A DNA stretch of 64,000 bases from Flagellimonas aequoris. Lineage in GTDB: Bacteria > Bacteroidota > Bacteroidia > Flavobacteriales > Flavobacteriaceae. The notes under the pieces are model-generated. The model did no database searches. It worked only from the letters and a program-made list of their open reading frames with translations, and was not told the DNA's origin. Of the stretch, positions 8,145 to 16,006 are shown piece after piece. Location: NCBI RefSeq assembly GCF_003584165.1, contig NZ_QXFJ01000031.1, positions 92,069-156,068 of the forward strand, given 5' to 3'. Within the stretch, counting starts at the first letter, position 1, and each line of letters begins with the position of its first letter. The position numbers and the translations under genes were made by a program.

Positions 8145-9413
8145 ATGACCTTTCAAAATACGCTTGAATTTGCACAACAACTGGATGCTGCCGATGCCCT
8201 TGCCCAATACCGGGATGAGTTCCATTATCCACAGGTAAACGGAAAGGATGTCATCTATTTTACGGGCAATTCCCTGGGATTGCAACCCAAGCGTACCCAA
8301 AGGTTTGTGGATGAGGTAATGAAGGATTGGCGGGATTTGGCCGTGGAAGGTCATTTTTATGCCGATAAACCTTGGTGGGATTATCATGAGCGTTTGGCTG
8401 CCGGACTTGGCAAGGTGGTAGGCGCAAAGCCTAAGGAAATCTCTGTGATGAATACCTTGACGGTAAACCTTCATTTGTTGATGGTTTCCTTTTACCGACC
8501 CACAGCAAAAAAATTCAAGATTATTTGCGAGGAAAAGGCATTTCCCTCCGACCAGTATATGTTGCAGAGTCAGGTTCGGTTTCATGGTTTTGACCCAAAG
8601 GAAGCCATTGTTGAAGTAAAAAAGCGGGATGGAGAACATGCTTGGCGTACCGAGGACATCATCCAAAAAATAAACGAGGTAGGAGATGGACTCGCCTTGG
8701 TATTGATGGGAGGTGTGAATTATTACAATGGACAGGTTTTGGATATGGAAACCATTACAAAAGCCGGCAAAGGGGTTGGAGCTTTTGTGGGGTGGGATTT
8801 GGCCCATGCTGTGGGCAATGTGGAATTGTCCCTTCATGATTGGGATGCCGATTTTGCGGCTTGGTGCAGCTACAAATACATGAACAGTGGTCCAGGGAAT
8901 GCATCCGGGATCTTTGTGCACGAAAAGCATTTGGGCAAGTCGGACATCCCCCGTTTTGAAGGTTGGTGGGGCACCAAAAAGGAGACCCGTTTTTTGATGA
9001 AACCTGAATTCGACCCCACGGAAACAGCAGATGCCTGGCAATTGAGCAATCCACCCATACTTTCGTTGGCACCTTACTTGGCCTCGTTGGAACTGTTCGA
9101 TGAAGTGGGAATGGATGCCCTAATCAAGAAGCAGAAGCACATTGTGGCCTATCTGGAGTTTATCCTACATGATATCGATGCCCAAGTGGAGAGTACTTTT
9201 GAAATCATTACCCCAGAGGATAGGGGTTGTCAATTGTCTGTATTGTTGCATGGCGAAGGAAGGTCGTTATTCGATTATTTGATGAAACAGGGGGTCATCA
9301 CCGATTGGCGCGAACCCAATGTGATCCGTTTGGCCCCGGCACCTTTTTATTGCTCTTATGAAGATATGTACCATTTTGGGCAGATTTTAAAAAAGGGGAT
9401 ATTAAATAAGTAA
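8145..9413 (+). CDS. kynU: Kynureninase
   Basis: 422 residues, the normal size. It is a PLP-dependent fold-type I hydrolase that cleaves kynurenine or 3-hydroxykynurenine to anthranilate or 3-hydroxyanthranilate plus alanine. Visible features are FTGNSLGLQPKRT near the N-terminus, the PLP-binding WDLAHAVGN, the Schiff-base Lys244 in SYKYMNSGPG, and WWGTKKETRF in the substrate region. Kynurenine 3-monooxygenase lies about 10 kb downstream on the same strand. Together they point to the kynurenine route, used either for NAD synthesis or tryptophan catabolism. The 3' end overlaps the convergent araC-type gene by 12 bases. Confidence 0.96.
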   Translation: MTFQNTLEFAQQLDAADALAQYRDEFHYPQVNGKDVIYFTGNSLGLQPKRTQRFVDEVMKDWRDLAVEGHFYADKPWWDYHERLAAGLGKVVGAKPKEISVMNTLTVNLHLLMVSFYRPTAKKFKIICEEKAFPSDQYMLQSQVRFHGFDPKEAIVEVKKRDGEHAWRTEDIIQKINEVGDGLALVLMGGVNYYNGQVLDMETITKAGKGVGAFVGWDLAHAVGNVELSLHDWDADFAAWCSYKYMNSGPGNASGIFVHEKHLGKSDIPRFEGWWGTKKETRFLMKPEFDPTETADAWQLSNPPILSLAPYLASLELFDEVGMDALIKKQKHIVAYLEFILHDIDAQVESTFEIITPEDRGCQLSVLLHGEGRSLFDYLMKQGVITDWREPNVIRLAPAPFYCSYEDMYHFGQILKKGILNK

Positions 9414-10268
9414 GCCCCTGTATTTGGCTTTTAAATAGGAGTTTGGGGAAGTACCTTGGTATTTTTTAAACTGGCGTGAAAAATAAGAGGGGTCATTAAA
9501 TCCACAGCGGAACATTACCTCTGCAATGGAAGCATTACTTTCATTAAAGAATTCCAAAGCTTTGTTTATCCTAAATTCATTGACAAAATTGGTAAAGGTA
9601 CTTTGGGTCATTTTCTTAAAGAATCTACAGAAAGAATTTGGGGTGAGACCCAATTTTGAGGAAATTTCACCAATAGCAAGGTCTTTAGCATAGTTGAGGT
9701 TTACATATTCAAAGATTTCCTCTAACCTTTTGACATCATTGCTTTTGAAGCTGTCCGTGGTAAAAGTGTCAAAAAGGGTTTCATAAGAGTCCTCCCTGGA
9801 GATTCGATCCAAAATGGAGAGAAGATTAATCAGTTTCCCTTGATTATCCAAGTACACGAATTTTTTAAAATCATGAGAGAGTGCTTTATGTAGACCTGGA
9901 TCAAAAATCAAAACCTGTTTGGATTTTTTGATAAGTTCCTTGACCTTGCCCAATTCCGGAAACATTTTTAGTTTCTCTTCCAGAAAATCTTTTTTAAACT
10001 GAATTACTACTTCTAGATTGTCAGGATAGTCGTGGTTTCCAAAGTCCGCATGCGGAATGCTGCCTGCTAAAAAGACAAGAATCCCATCCGAATACATCCT
10101 TTTTTTGGAACTTATGTTCAATACTCCCGAACCATTTTTCACATAGACCAGTTCATATTCTGGGTGAATATGCCAACCAGCAGATTCACAATGGTCATCA
10201 TTAGTGTAAGTTTTGATTCTAATTGACGTATTTACGGCAACGTTTATGGATTCAAGGATGGGTTTCAT
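9402..10268 (-). CDS. AraC family transcriptional regulator
   Basis: 288 residues. The N-terminal part (about 15-100) is a cupin-like sensory domain with HIHPEYELVYVKNGSG. The C-terminal 100 residues are a double helix-turn-helix of the AraC/XylS type, including LGLTPNSFCRFFKKM and FRCGFNDPSYFSRQFKKYQG. Such cupin-AraC proteins in Bacteroidota usually control sugar or small-molecule uptake. It is divergent from an MFS transporter, the obvious target. The coding sequence is visibly more AT-rich than kynU next to it. Confidence 0.93.
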   Translation of the reverse strand: MKPILESINVAVNTSIRIKTYTNDDHCESAGWHIHPEYELVYVKNGSGVLNISSKKRMYSDGILVFLAGSIPHADFGNHDYPDNLEVVIQFKKDFLEEKLKMFPELGKVKELIKKSKQVLIFDPGLHKALSHDFKKFVYLDNQGKLINLLSILDRISREDSYETLFDTFTTDSFKSNDVKRLEEIFEYVNLNYAKDLAIGEISSKLGLTPNSFCRFFKKMTQSTFTNFVNEFRINKALEFFNESNASIAEVMFRCGFNDPSYFSRQFKKYQGTSPNSYLKAKYRGLLI

Positions 10269-10269
10269 G

Positions 10270-10305
10270 AGGTAAAATTACCTAAAAGTGTCATTTTTTT
10301 TGACA
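10270..10305. promoter_or_regulatory. Candidate operator in the araC/MFS divergent region
   Basis: Two inverted repeats lie just upstream of the regulator start: AGGTAA-AA-TTACCT (10270-10283) and TGTCA-N7-TGACA (10289-10305). Their position between a regulator and its divergent transporter is what suggests regulation. AraC proteins often bind direct repeats, so this is tentative. Confidence 0.3.
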
Positions 10306-10390
10306 TAAATGAATAAATCGTATTGGTATTTGAATATTATGGGCACGATTTGTTGCTTGGAGATTGGTTAATTTGCAGTGACAATACATT

Positions 10391-11539
10391 ATGAAATCAC
10401 TACGACTTATTCTTTCCAACCCACGTTATTTTGCCCCTGCATGGGTGTTCACCAGTTTGAATATTTGGTTTGGAACTTGGGCGATCTATATCCCTTTAGT
10501 AAAGGAAAAGCTCGGAATCAACAAGGCAGATTTGGGAATTGCCTTGTTCTGTTTATCGTTGGGGGTATTCACCATTTTTCCCATCGCGTCCAAGATCATC
10601 AATAAATTGGGGGTCGGCAAGGCCACTTGGACAGGGGTCTGCTGCAATTCGGTGGCGGCCCTGCTTCCGTTGATGGCTCCAAATTATTACACGTTGATGG
10701 CTAGCCTCTTTTTGATGGGAGCCTGCAATGGGCTTACCGACATCGCCATGAACACTCTCGTTACGGAGATTGAAAAGGAAGACAAACAGAATTTTATGTC
10801 GGCTGCCCACGGATTTTTCAGTCTGGGGGGTATTTTGGTCGGCTTTAGTAGTTTTTTGATTCCTATAATCGGCAACCCACCATTGCATATGGCCATTGTA
10901 GTAGTGTTGGTCTTGATCATCAATTTGATGTTAAGGAAGCATTATTATCACATTGTGGCTGCCCCAGTGGAAAAGGAACCCTTCAGTTTTAAACTGTTCA
11001 AACCCTTGTTGTTATTGGGCATCATTGGTTTTGTGTCTATGGGGAGCGAAGGAGCCATCATCGATTGGAGTGGATTGTATTTAAAGGAAGTTGCTTTGGC
11101 GCCCGAAGTACTTATCGGTTCTGGATTTTTGGCATTTTCGACCACCATGACCTTGGGTCGTTTTTTAGGTGATGGCATCAGTGCAAAGATTGGTTCCATT
11201 AAAATTGTTGCCCTCGGTGCCTTGATTGCCATTTTGGGATATGCCATGGTGCTCTCGGAACATACCGTCTTGGCCATTGCCGGTTTTGCTTTGTGTGGTC
11301 TGGGTTTTTCGGTCATGGTGCCCGAACTGTTCCGTATTGGTGGCAATGTGAAAGGCGTGGATTCTTCCCAAGGGGTTTCCTTTATTGCGGGAACAGGGTA
11401 TTCAGGATTTTTGTTGGGTCCTGTGATCTTGGGTTTTTTAGCTGAACGGGCCTCGTTGGTTTACAGTTTTGTTCTATTGATGAGCTGTGCCATCCTGGTT
11501 TTTGTGATTACCTTTTTCTTGGGTAGGAGGGGTAAATAA
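10391..11539 (+). CDS. MFS transporter (YbjJ-like)
   Basis: 382 residues with about twelve hydrophobic helices and the short loops typical of the major facilitator superfamily. A helix 2-3 loop with ASKIINKLGVGKATW corresponds to the family A-motif region, and TLGRFLGDGISAKIGS is its repeat in the second half. The sequence resembles the YbjJ branch; some members are called fucose- or sugar-permease-like. It is divergent from the AraC regulator, which probably controls it. The substrate is unknown. Confidence 0.9.
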   Translation: MKSLRLILSNPRYFAPAWVFTSLNIWFGTWAIYIPLVKEKLGINKADLGIALFCLSLGVFTIFPIASKIINKLGVGKATWTGVCCNSVAALLPLMAPNYYTLMASLFLMGACNGLTDIAMNTLVTEIEKEDKQNFMSAAHGFFSLGGILVGFSSFLIPIIGNPPLHMAIVVVLVLIINLMLRKHYYHIVAAPVEKEPFSFKLFKPLLLLGIIGFVSMGSEGAIIDWSGLYLKEVALAPEVLIGSGFLAFSTTMTLGRFLGDGISAKIGSIKIVALGALIAILGYAMVLSEHTVLAIAGFALCGLGFSVMVPELFRIGGNVKGVDSSQGVSFIAGTGYSGFLLGPVILGFLAERASLVYSFVLLMSCAILVFVITFFLGRRGK

Positions 11540-11624
11540 TCAATCGCTCATTTAAATTTTGGCAACATTTTGATTTTGGACTGTTTTAGTCATATACAAT
11601 ATTTTCTGCCGACTATTTTATTGT

Positions 11625-12017
11625 TTAAGGCTTCGGTATGGATTCAATAATTAATTTTTGCCCCTTTTTATCCAAATATGTAACAGTCATTTCCATCATG
11701 TGAGTAATCCATTTTTCAACGCCGGCATCCGCTGCTTGTTTACAAAATGTAGGATAATCCGTTTGGCCTTGTTGATGAATTGAAAGGGCGTGTTTGAGGC
11801 TATCCAATGAACTGATTTCATTTACTTTCATCTCAGGATATTTTGAATTTCCGTCAAGTGTAAAATCATCTGACCCATAATATTTTGTTCGTCCATCCGA
11901 AACAAAATTGTCATAGTGGGTTACTCCAATTTCTTTTAGGTCTTGTACGAACTGAGGAAAGTCAGCACCACTTTTAACTTTGGAAAATGCTTTATGAATC
12001 TGATCTGTTGTAAACAT
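11625..12017 (-). CDS. DUF1398 family protein
   Basis: 130 residues, cytosolic, without signal peptide or membrane segment. The motif VTHYDNFVSDGRTKYYG and the C-terminal AGVEKWITHMMEMTVTYLD match the YbcV/DUF1398 family. No biochemical function is established for the family that I know of. It is AT-rich like its neighbours and lies apart from any clear operon. Confidence 0.8.
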   Translation of the reverse strand: MFTTDQIHKAFSKVKSGADFPQFVQDLKEIGVTHYDNFVSDGRTKYYGSDDFTLDGNSKYPEMKVNEISSLDSLKHALSIHQQGQTDYPTFCKQAADAGVEKWITHMMEMTVTYLDKKGQKLIIESIPKP

Positions 12018-12089
12018 GGATTTATTGCTATTTCAATCTTTAATGATTCTGTTTGTTCTGCTTGTGGGTGACTATTTTTGAAGGTAGTC

Positions 12090-12701
12090 TTACGGTTCTT
12101 TTAATTGCTCGATCAATTCCAATCTTTTTACAATAGAACCCTTTTCTAATATTGTTCCTGGGGATAAGACCCCATTGGCCCCAATTTTGGAACCGTCCCC
12201 TACCAAAGCCCCAAATTTTTCCGTTCCGGTGTCTATGACCTGATCTTTGAAAATTACCCGTATCTTTTTTTCAACACGTTCATTATAATGGTTGGCCGCG
12301 ATGGAACCTCCTTCAAAATTCACATTTCTGCCAATCAGACTATTTCCAATATAGTTTAAGTGAGCTATGGCGGAACCCGAAAATATCATACTGCTCTTTA
12401 TTTCCGAGCTAGGTCCAATTTTTACCGAACTATCTAAAAAAACACCTTCCCTGAGATAGGCGTTTGCGCATATGTGGCATTTATCCATAATGATGGCAGG
12501 CCCTTTTATGGTTATCCCATGTTCAAGAATTGCAGACTTGTGAATGGCTATTCCGTTTTCTATTTTGAAATGCTCCCCAAGGTTTGGTATCATTTCTTCA
12601 ATGATACTCTTGATATTTGTCGTTATTTCCCATGGCAAACTGGAGTCTTCCTTTTCAAGAAAAGAAGGGATGTTTGATATGAAATGTCCAATATTGATCA
12701 C
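12090..12701 (-). CDS. Left-handed beta-helix (hexapeptide repeat) protein
   Basis: 203 residues. An N-terminal helical part of about 45 residues is followed by imperfect hexapeptide repeats (IHKSAILEHGITIKGPAIIM, then LREGVFLDSSVKIG and GALVGDGSKIGANGVLSPGT). The pattern is that of the left-handed beta-helix in LpxA, GlmU C-terminal and related acyl- or nucleotidyltransferase-like proteins. There is no nucleotidyltransferase domain, so if it is an enzyme it is probably an acyltransferase. The region is AT-rich. The substrate is unknown. Confidence 0.85.
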   Translation of the reverse strand: MINIGHFISNIPSFLEKEDSSLPWEITTNIKSIIEEMIPNLGEHFKIENGIAIHKSAILEHGITIKGPAIIMDKCHICANAYLREGVFLDSSVKIGPSSEIKSSMIFSGSAIAHLNYIGNSLIGRNVNFEGGSIAANHYNERVEKKIRVIFKDQVIDTGTEKFGALVGDGSKIGANGVLSPGTILEKGSIVKRLELIEQLKEP

Positions 12702-12791
12702 CGACCTTATGCTTTGGATGTTCTAAATGAATGCAAAATGTAAGCTACATCTTTATATCCCTAAAAGGTATTTGATGATTACGCCTAAGTC

Positions 12792-13472
12792 TTACTCGGT
12801 CTTCACACTCAAACCCGTAAAATAGAGATTTACATTACTGTCGGGCCTGCTACGTTGTGTCGCTAACTGTAAACCTCCCATGGTGGAGTAGTCTTCCCAT
12901 GTGGAGGACAGTGAAGGTTCGGGTTGGTTGGACTTTCTATAGGTCCATTCCCGGATGAGATGGTCATCCTTAAAATAAAAATCGTAGGCATCCCCTGGGG
13001 TGTAGCCACCTTCATTTTTATACACAATGGTGAGCTTTTGCATGGTTTCGTTGCTGATAGGGGCCGTGGCTTCTGCAGCATGCTCAAAAGTATAGTTGTT
13101 GGCATCCCACATCAAATTAAAAGGGGCCAATAACCAATACCTGTCATTGATGAACCCCGAATTGGTCTTATAGGCCACGCTGTCCATGTTCGCCTTGTTG
13201 TAGGTGAGGGTATCCGCTCCCGAACTAAAAGTAATCTCGTTTAATTTGGGTTTCCAGTCCCAATGCCGTTCAAAATGCATGGAATCCCGGTCCACGTTGA
13301 AGGTAAAGGTAATCTCTTTAACGTTTTTCCAATTTTGATACCCGTGAGCATCTGCAATCAGTTCAGGCACGGTTTTTTGTGGTTCTGGTTGCTCTTCTGC
13401 TTTTTTGGGTTCCGTTTTGCAGCTGGCCAAAACGAAAAGGGAGCACATTCCAACGAGGTAAAAGATCTTCAT
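12792..13472 (-). CDS. Lipoprotein of unknown function
   Basis: 226 residues with a lipoprotein signal peptide, lipobox LFVLASC with the acylated Cys at residue 18, then a Glu/Pro-rich linker (PKKAEEQPEPQK). The mature domain contains HGYQNWKNVKEITFTFNVDR and is probably beta-rich. This resembles small outer-membrane lipoproteins common in Flavobacteriia, possibly the DUF6503 group, but I cannot assign a family with confidence. A -7 box lies about 15 bases upstream. Confidence 0.8.
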   Translation of the reverse strand: MKIFYLVGMCSLFVLASCKTEPKKAEEQPEPQKTVPELIADAHGYQNWKNVKEITFTFNVDRDSMHFERHWDWKPKLNEITFSSGADTLTYNKANMDSVAYKTNSGFINDRYWLLAPFNLMWDANNYTFEHAAEATAPISNETMQKLTIVYKNEGGYTPGDAYDFYFKDDHLIREWTYRKSNQPEPSLSSTWEDYSTMGGLQLATQRSRPDSNVNLYFTGLSVKTE

Positions 13473-13486
13473 ATCTGGTTTTTAAC

Positions 13487-13494
13487 CAAATATA
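13487..13494 (-). promoter_or_regulatory. Putative -7 box of the lipoprotein gene
   Basis: The leftward strand reads TATATTTG, ending 14 bases before the ATG at 13472. Confidence 0.45.
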
Positions 13495-13558
13495 CCATCA
13501 ATTTGCGTTATTTTGCGCCCCATTTCGGGAAAAGCGACCAAATTAATTCAAGCGTAAA

Positions 13559-14188
13559 GTGACTTTTTTTAAAAAGCTGTTTCTAATACTCATAAGTAAC
13601 CCCGACAAAAAGTTTTTGGAAACAGAAGACCTTTATGCCCATCTGTCGGATGAGGAGTTAGTGGAACAGATAGTTGCGAACAATGACCCTTTACTGTTCG
13701 GGAAGTTGTATGATCGATATGCCAAAATGGTCTATAACAAGTGCTTTGGCTTTGCAAAATCCGAAAGCGAAGCGGAGGATTTGACCCAGGACGTATTTCT
13801 TCAATTGTTCATAAAATTGAGGACGTTCAAGGGACGGTCCAAGTTCTCTACTTGGCTGTATTCTTTCACCTATAATTTTTGTGTGAACTATGTAAACCGG
13901 AACAAACAACTTAAGATACGGGACCAATCCGTACAGGTTGATGAATCCGATTATAAACTTTCCGAAGATGTCCCTGACGAGAGCCTCTATGAAATGAAGG
14001 CCGATAAACTAAAAAAGTCCCTGGATCTGATATCGGCAGAGGACAAGTCCCTTTTGTTGTTGAAATATCAGGATGGAGCCAGTATAAAAGAGTTGGTAGA
14101 GTTGATGGATTTGGGGGACAGCGCAGTGAAAATGAGGCTGAAACGAGCCAAAGAACGATTATTGGAAATCTATAACACCCTACAATAG
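13559..14188 (+). CDS. ECF-type RNA polymerase sigma factor
   Basis: 209 residues from a GTG start. Region 2 covers residues about 45-115 (LYDRYAKMVYNKCFGFAKS, EDLTQDVFLQLF, FSTWLYSFTYNFCVNY). Region 4 is near 155-205 with the HTH SIKELVELMDLGDSAVKMRL. There is no membrane-bound anti-sigma gene beside it; instead a 62-residue protein starts directly after its stop. The MscS channel gene follows, which hints at an envelope or osmotic stress role, but that is inference. Confidence 0.92.
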   Translation: MTFFKKLFLILISNPDKKFLETEDLYAHLSDEELVEQIVANNDPLLFGKLYDRYAKMVYNKCFGFAKSESEAEDLTQDVFLQLFIKLRTFKGRSKFSTWLYSFTYNFCVNYVNRNKQLKIRDQSVQVDESDYKLSEDVPDESLYEMKADKLKKSLDLISAEDKSLLLLKYQDGASIKELVELMDLGDSAVKMRLKRAKERLLEIYNTLQ

Positions 14189-14377
14189 ATGGCAAAGAAA
14201 CATAAAAACCCGTTCAAAGAATTGGAGGCTTCCCTTAGGGAGGCACCACCTGGCATGAAGAAAAAGGTGATGAACGACATCGCGGCCGCCAAACTTATCT
14301 TGGACATGGCCTCCCTGTTCTCTATCAACATGGGAAGTGCTTTGCGCAAACTGTTCCGGACCTTGGGTGACAACTAG
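14189..14377 (+). CDS. Small conserved protein coupled to the sigma factor
   Basis: 62 residues. Its ATG follows the sigma-factor TAG with no gap, so translation is probably coupled. The sequence is Lys-rich at the start (MAKKHKNPFKELEASLREAP) and ends in an amphipathic segment with MASLFSINMGSALRKLF. It has no signal peptide and no cysteine. The position suggests a regulator or partner of the sigma factor; no known anti-sigma domain can be seen. It could also belong with the downstream MscS channel. Confidence 0.7.
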   Translation: MAKKHKNPFKELEASLREAPPGMKKKVMNDIAAAKLILDMASLFSINMGSALRKLFRTLGDN

Positions 14378-14412
14378 AAACTTACAGCAACACTAATAAA
14401 TAAACAACAACT

Positions 14413-15249
14413 ATGGAAACAATTAATAATTGGAAGGATGTCACCATGGACTCCCTTTCGGGAATGGGCAATGAAATCGGACAGGTTTTCCCCAAGATCA
14501 TTGGGGCAATCGTTGTGCTGGTCGTAGGCTGGCTGTTCATCAAGATTGTTCTGTTCTTACTCGGAAAGGTCTTGAAACTGGCAAAAGTCGATGTCCTGAA
14601 TGAAAAAATCAACGGGATGGAAGTCGCAGGCAAAGGGAATTTTACCATAGATGTGGCAAAGATTATTTTGGGGTTTGTAAAATGGCTTCTGATACTGGCC
14701 TTTTTGATCGTAGCGGCGGATATTCTCAATTGGCAGATCATATCGGTGGAAATCGGCAACCTATTGCATTATTTGCCACGCTTCTTCAGCGCATTGGCCC
14801 TATTGATGGTCGGTTTCTATATCGGCAATGTAGTGAAGAACACCATAAAAAGACTGTTTGACTCTTTGGAACTTGGAGGTTCCAACTTGGTCAGTAACCT
14901 GTTGTTTTATGTCATTGTGATATTTATGTCGATAACGGCACTCAACCAGGCTGGGGTGGACACAACCATCATTACCAATAACATTACCATGATCTTGGGC
15001 TCCTTCCTTTTGGCCTTCTCTTTGGGAATAGGACTGGGATCCAGGGAAGTGGTCACCGATTTGTTGCGATCTTTCTATACCCGAAAAACATATGCCGTAG
15101 GCGATAGGATTGTTATCGGGGAAGATATGGGAACCATTGAGGCCATTGAAAACAATAGCCTGACCTTGACTACAAAATCAGGTAAATATGTGATTCCGAT
15201 CAAAGATGTGGTGTCCCAAAAAGTGGAGATCCTGTCACAAACAAGGTAA
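14413..15249 (+). CDS. Mechanosensitive ion channel, MscS family
   Basis: 278 residues. Four to five hydrophobic segments fill residues about 25-205, with the pore-lining helix near the Gly/Ala-rich LGSFLLAFSLGIGLGSREVV. The beta-domain after it has YAVGDRIVIGEDMGTIEAI, the standard MscS motif. The C-terminal alpha/beta domain of E. coli MscS is short or missing, so this is a compact member. It lies 35 bases downstream of the 62-residue protein, in a probable operon with the sigma factor. Confidence 0.92.
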   Translation: METINNWKDVTMDSLSGMGNEIGQVFPKIIGAIVVLVVGWLFIKIVLFLLGKVLKLAKVDVLNEKINGMEVAGKGNFTIDVAKIILGFVKWLLILAFLIVAADILNWQIISVEIGNLLHYLPRFFSALALLMVGFYIGNVVKNTIKRLFDSLELGGSNLVSNLLFYVIVIFMSITALNQAGVDTTIITNNITMILGSFLLAFSLGIGLGSREVVTDLLRSFYTRKTYAVGDRIVIGEDMGTIEAIENNSLTLTTKSGKYVIPIKDVVSQKVEILSQTR

Positions 15250-15286
15250 TGTGGGAAGTAGTGCAAGAACTTCCTTGGATTTTGAT

Positions 15287-15294
15287 TATTTTTG
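15287..15294 (+). promoter_or_regulatory. Putative -7 box of the clpP-like gene
   Basis: TATTTTTG ends 20 bases before the ATG at 15315. A TTG lies only nine bases upstream, too close for a normal -33. Confidence 0.4.
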
Positions 15295-15314
15295 ATGCTC
15301 ACAACAAGTAAAAA

Positions 15315-15863
15315 ATGAGTTCAAAAAAAGGAAAGGTTCAGGATTTGATCCAAGAAAAATTGCTCGATGAGCGTAAAGTGTTTTTGTGGGGCATGGTAGA
15401 TGACGATTCTGCCAAGCATGTCATAGACCGCTTATTCTATCTGGATTCACTGAACCATAAAGAGATTCAATTGATCATCAATAGTCCGGGAGGGTATGTT
15501 ACCTCCGGCTTTGCGATTTACGATACCATTAAACAGATCAAAAGCCCGGTATCCACGGTATGTTCAGGATTGGCGGCTTCCATGGGATCCATACTGTTGT
15601 CCGTAGGGGAGAAGGGGAGAAGATTCATCCAGCCCCATGCGCGGGTCATGATCCACCAGCCGAGTGGCGGTGCCAGGGGTCAAGCTTCGAATATCGAGAT
15701 CCAAGCCAAGGAAATTATCAAGACCAAGGAGTTGGGTGCCCAAATTTTGGCAGATAACTGTGGTCAATCCTTTGAAAAGGTCATGAAAGATTTTGATCGC
15801 GACTATTGGATGGGTGCTGAAGAATCCGTTGAGTACGGTATTGTAGACGGCATTTTACAATAA
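15315..15863 (+). CDS. clpP: ClpP family serine protease
   Basis: 182 residues, shorter than typical ClpP (about 195-210), and it begins directly at the domain without a propeptide. The catalytic triad is visible: Ser89 in LAASMGSIL, His114 in VMIHQPSGG, and Asp in DRDYWM. ClpP forms a two-ring barrel that degrades proteins fed by ClpX or ClpA; neither ATPase gene is nearby. The isolated location and slightly short length make it possibly a second ClpP paralog and not the housekeeping copy. Confidence 0.9.
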   Translation: MSSKKGKVQDLIQEKLLDERKVFLWGMVDDDSAKHVIDRLFYLDSLNHKEIQLIINSPGGYVTSGFAIYDTIKQIKSPVSTVCSGLAASMGSILLSVGEKGRRFIQPHARVMIHQPSGGARGQASNIEIQAKEIIKTKELGAQILADNCGQSFEKVMKDFDRDYWMGAEESVEYGIVDGILQ

Positions 15864-15883
15864 TGGGATAACCCCTAAAAGGG

Positions 15884-15919
15884 AAAAAGTCCTTCGCAAG
15901 TTTTTGTGAAGGACTTTTT
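15884..15919. terminator. Bidirectional terminator
   Basis: A 12-bp perfect stem (AAAAAGTCCTTC / GAAGGACTTTTT) with A-rich and T-rich flanks. It serves the clpP-like gene and possibly the convergent photolyase operon. Confidence 0.9.
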
Positions 15920-16006
15920 GCATATATATGGACGCCGAAGCGGAATATTTTATTTAATAGATATACGGCAAGCTCGATGCCGATAGATCTTAAGGATTTG
16001 TTAAAG

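Noticed and set aside
12090..12701. Calling this gene lpxA or glmU
   Set aside because: Only the hexapeptide helix is shared. It is shorter and lacks the other domains or the typical LpxA ending.
15315..15863. A truncated clpP pseudogene
   Set aside because: The triad and the whole fold are present. The difference is only a short N-terminus.
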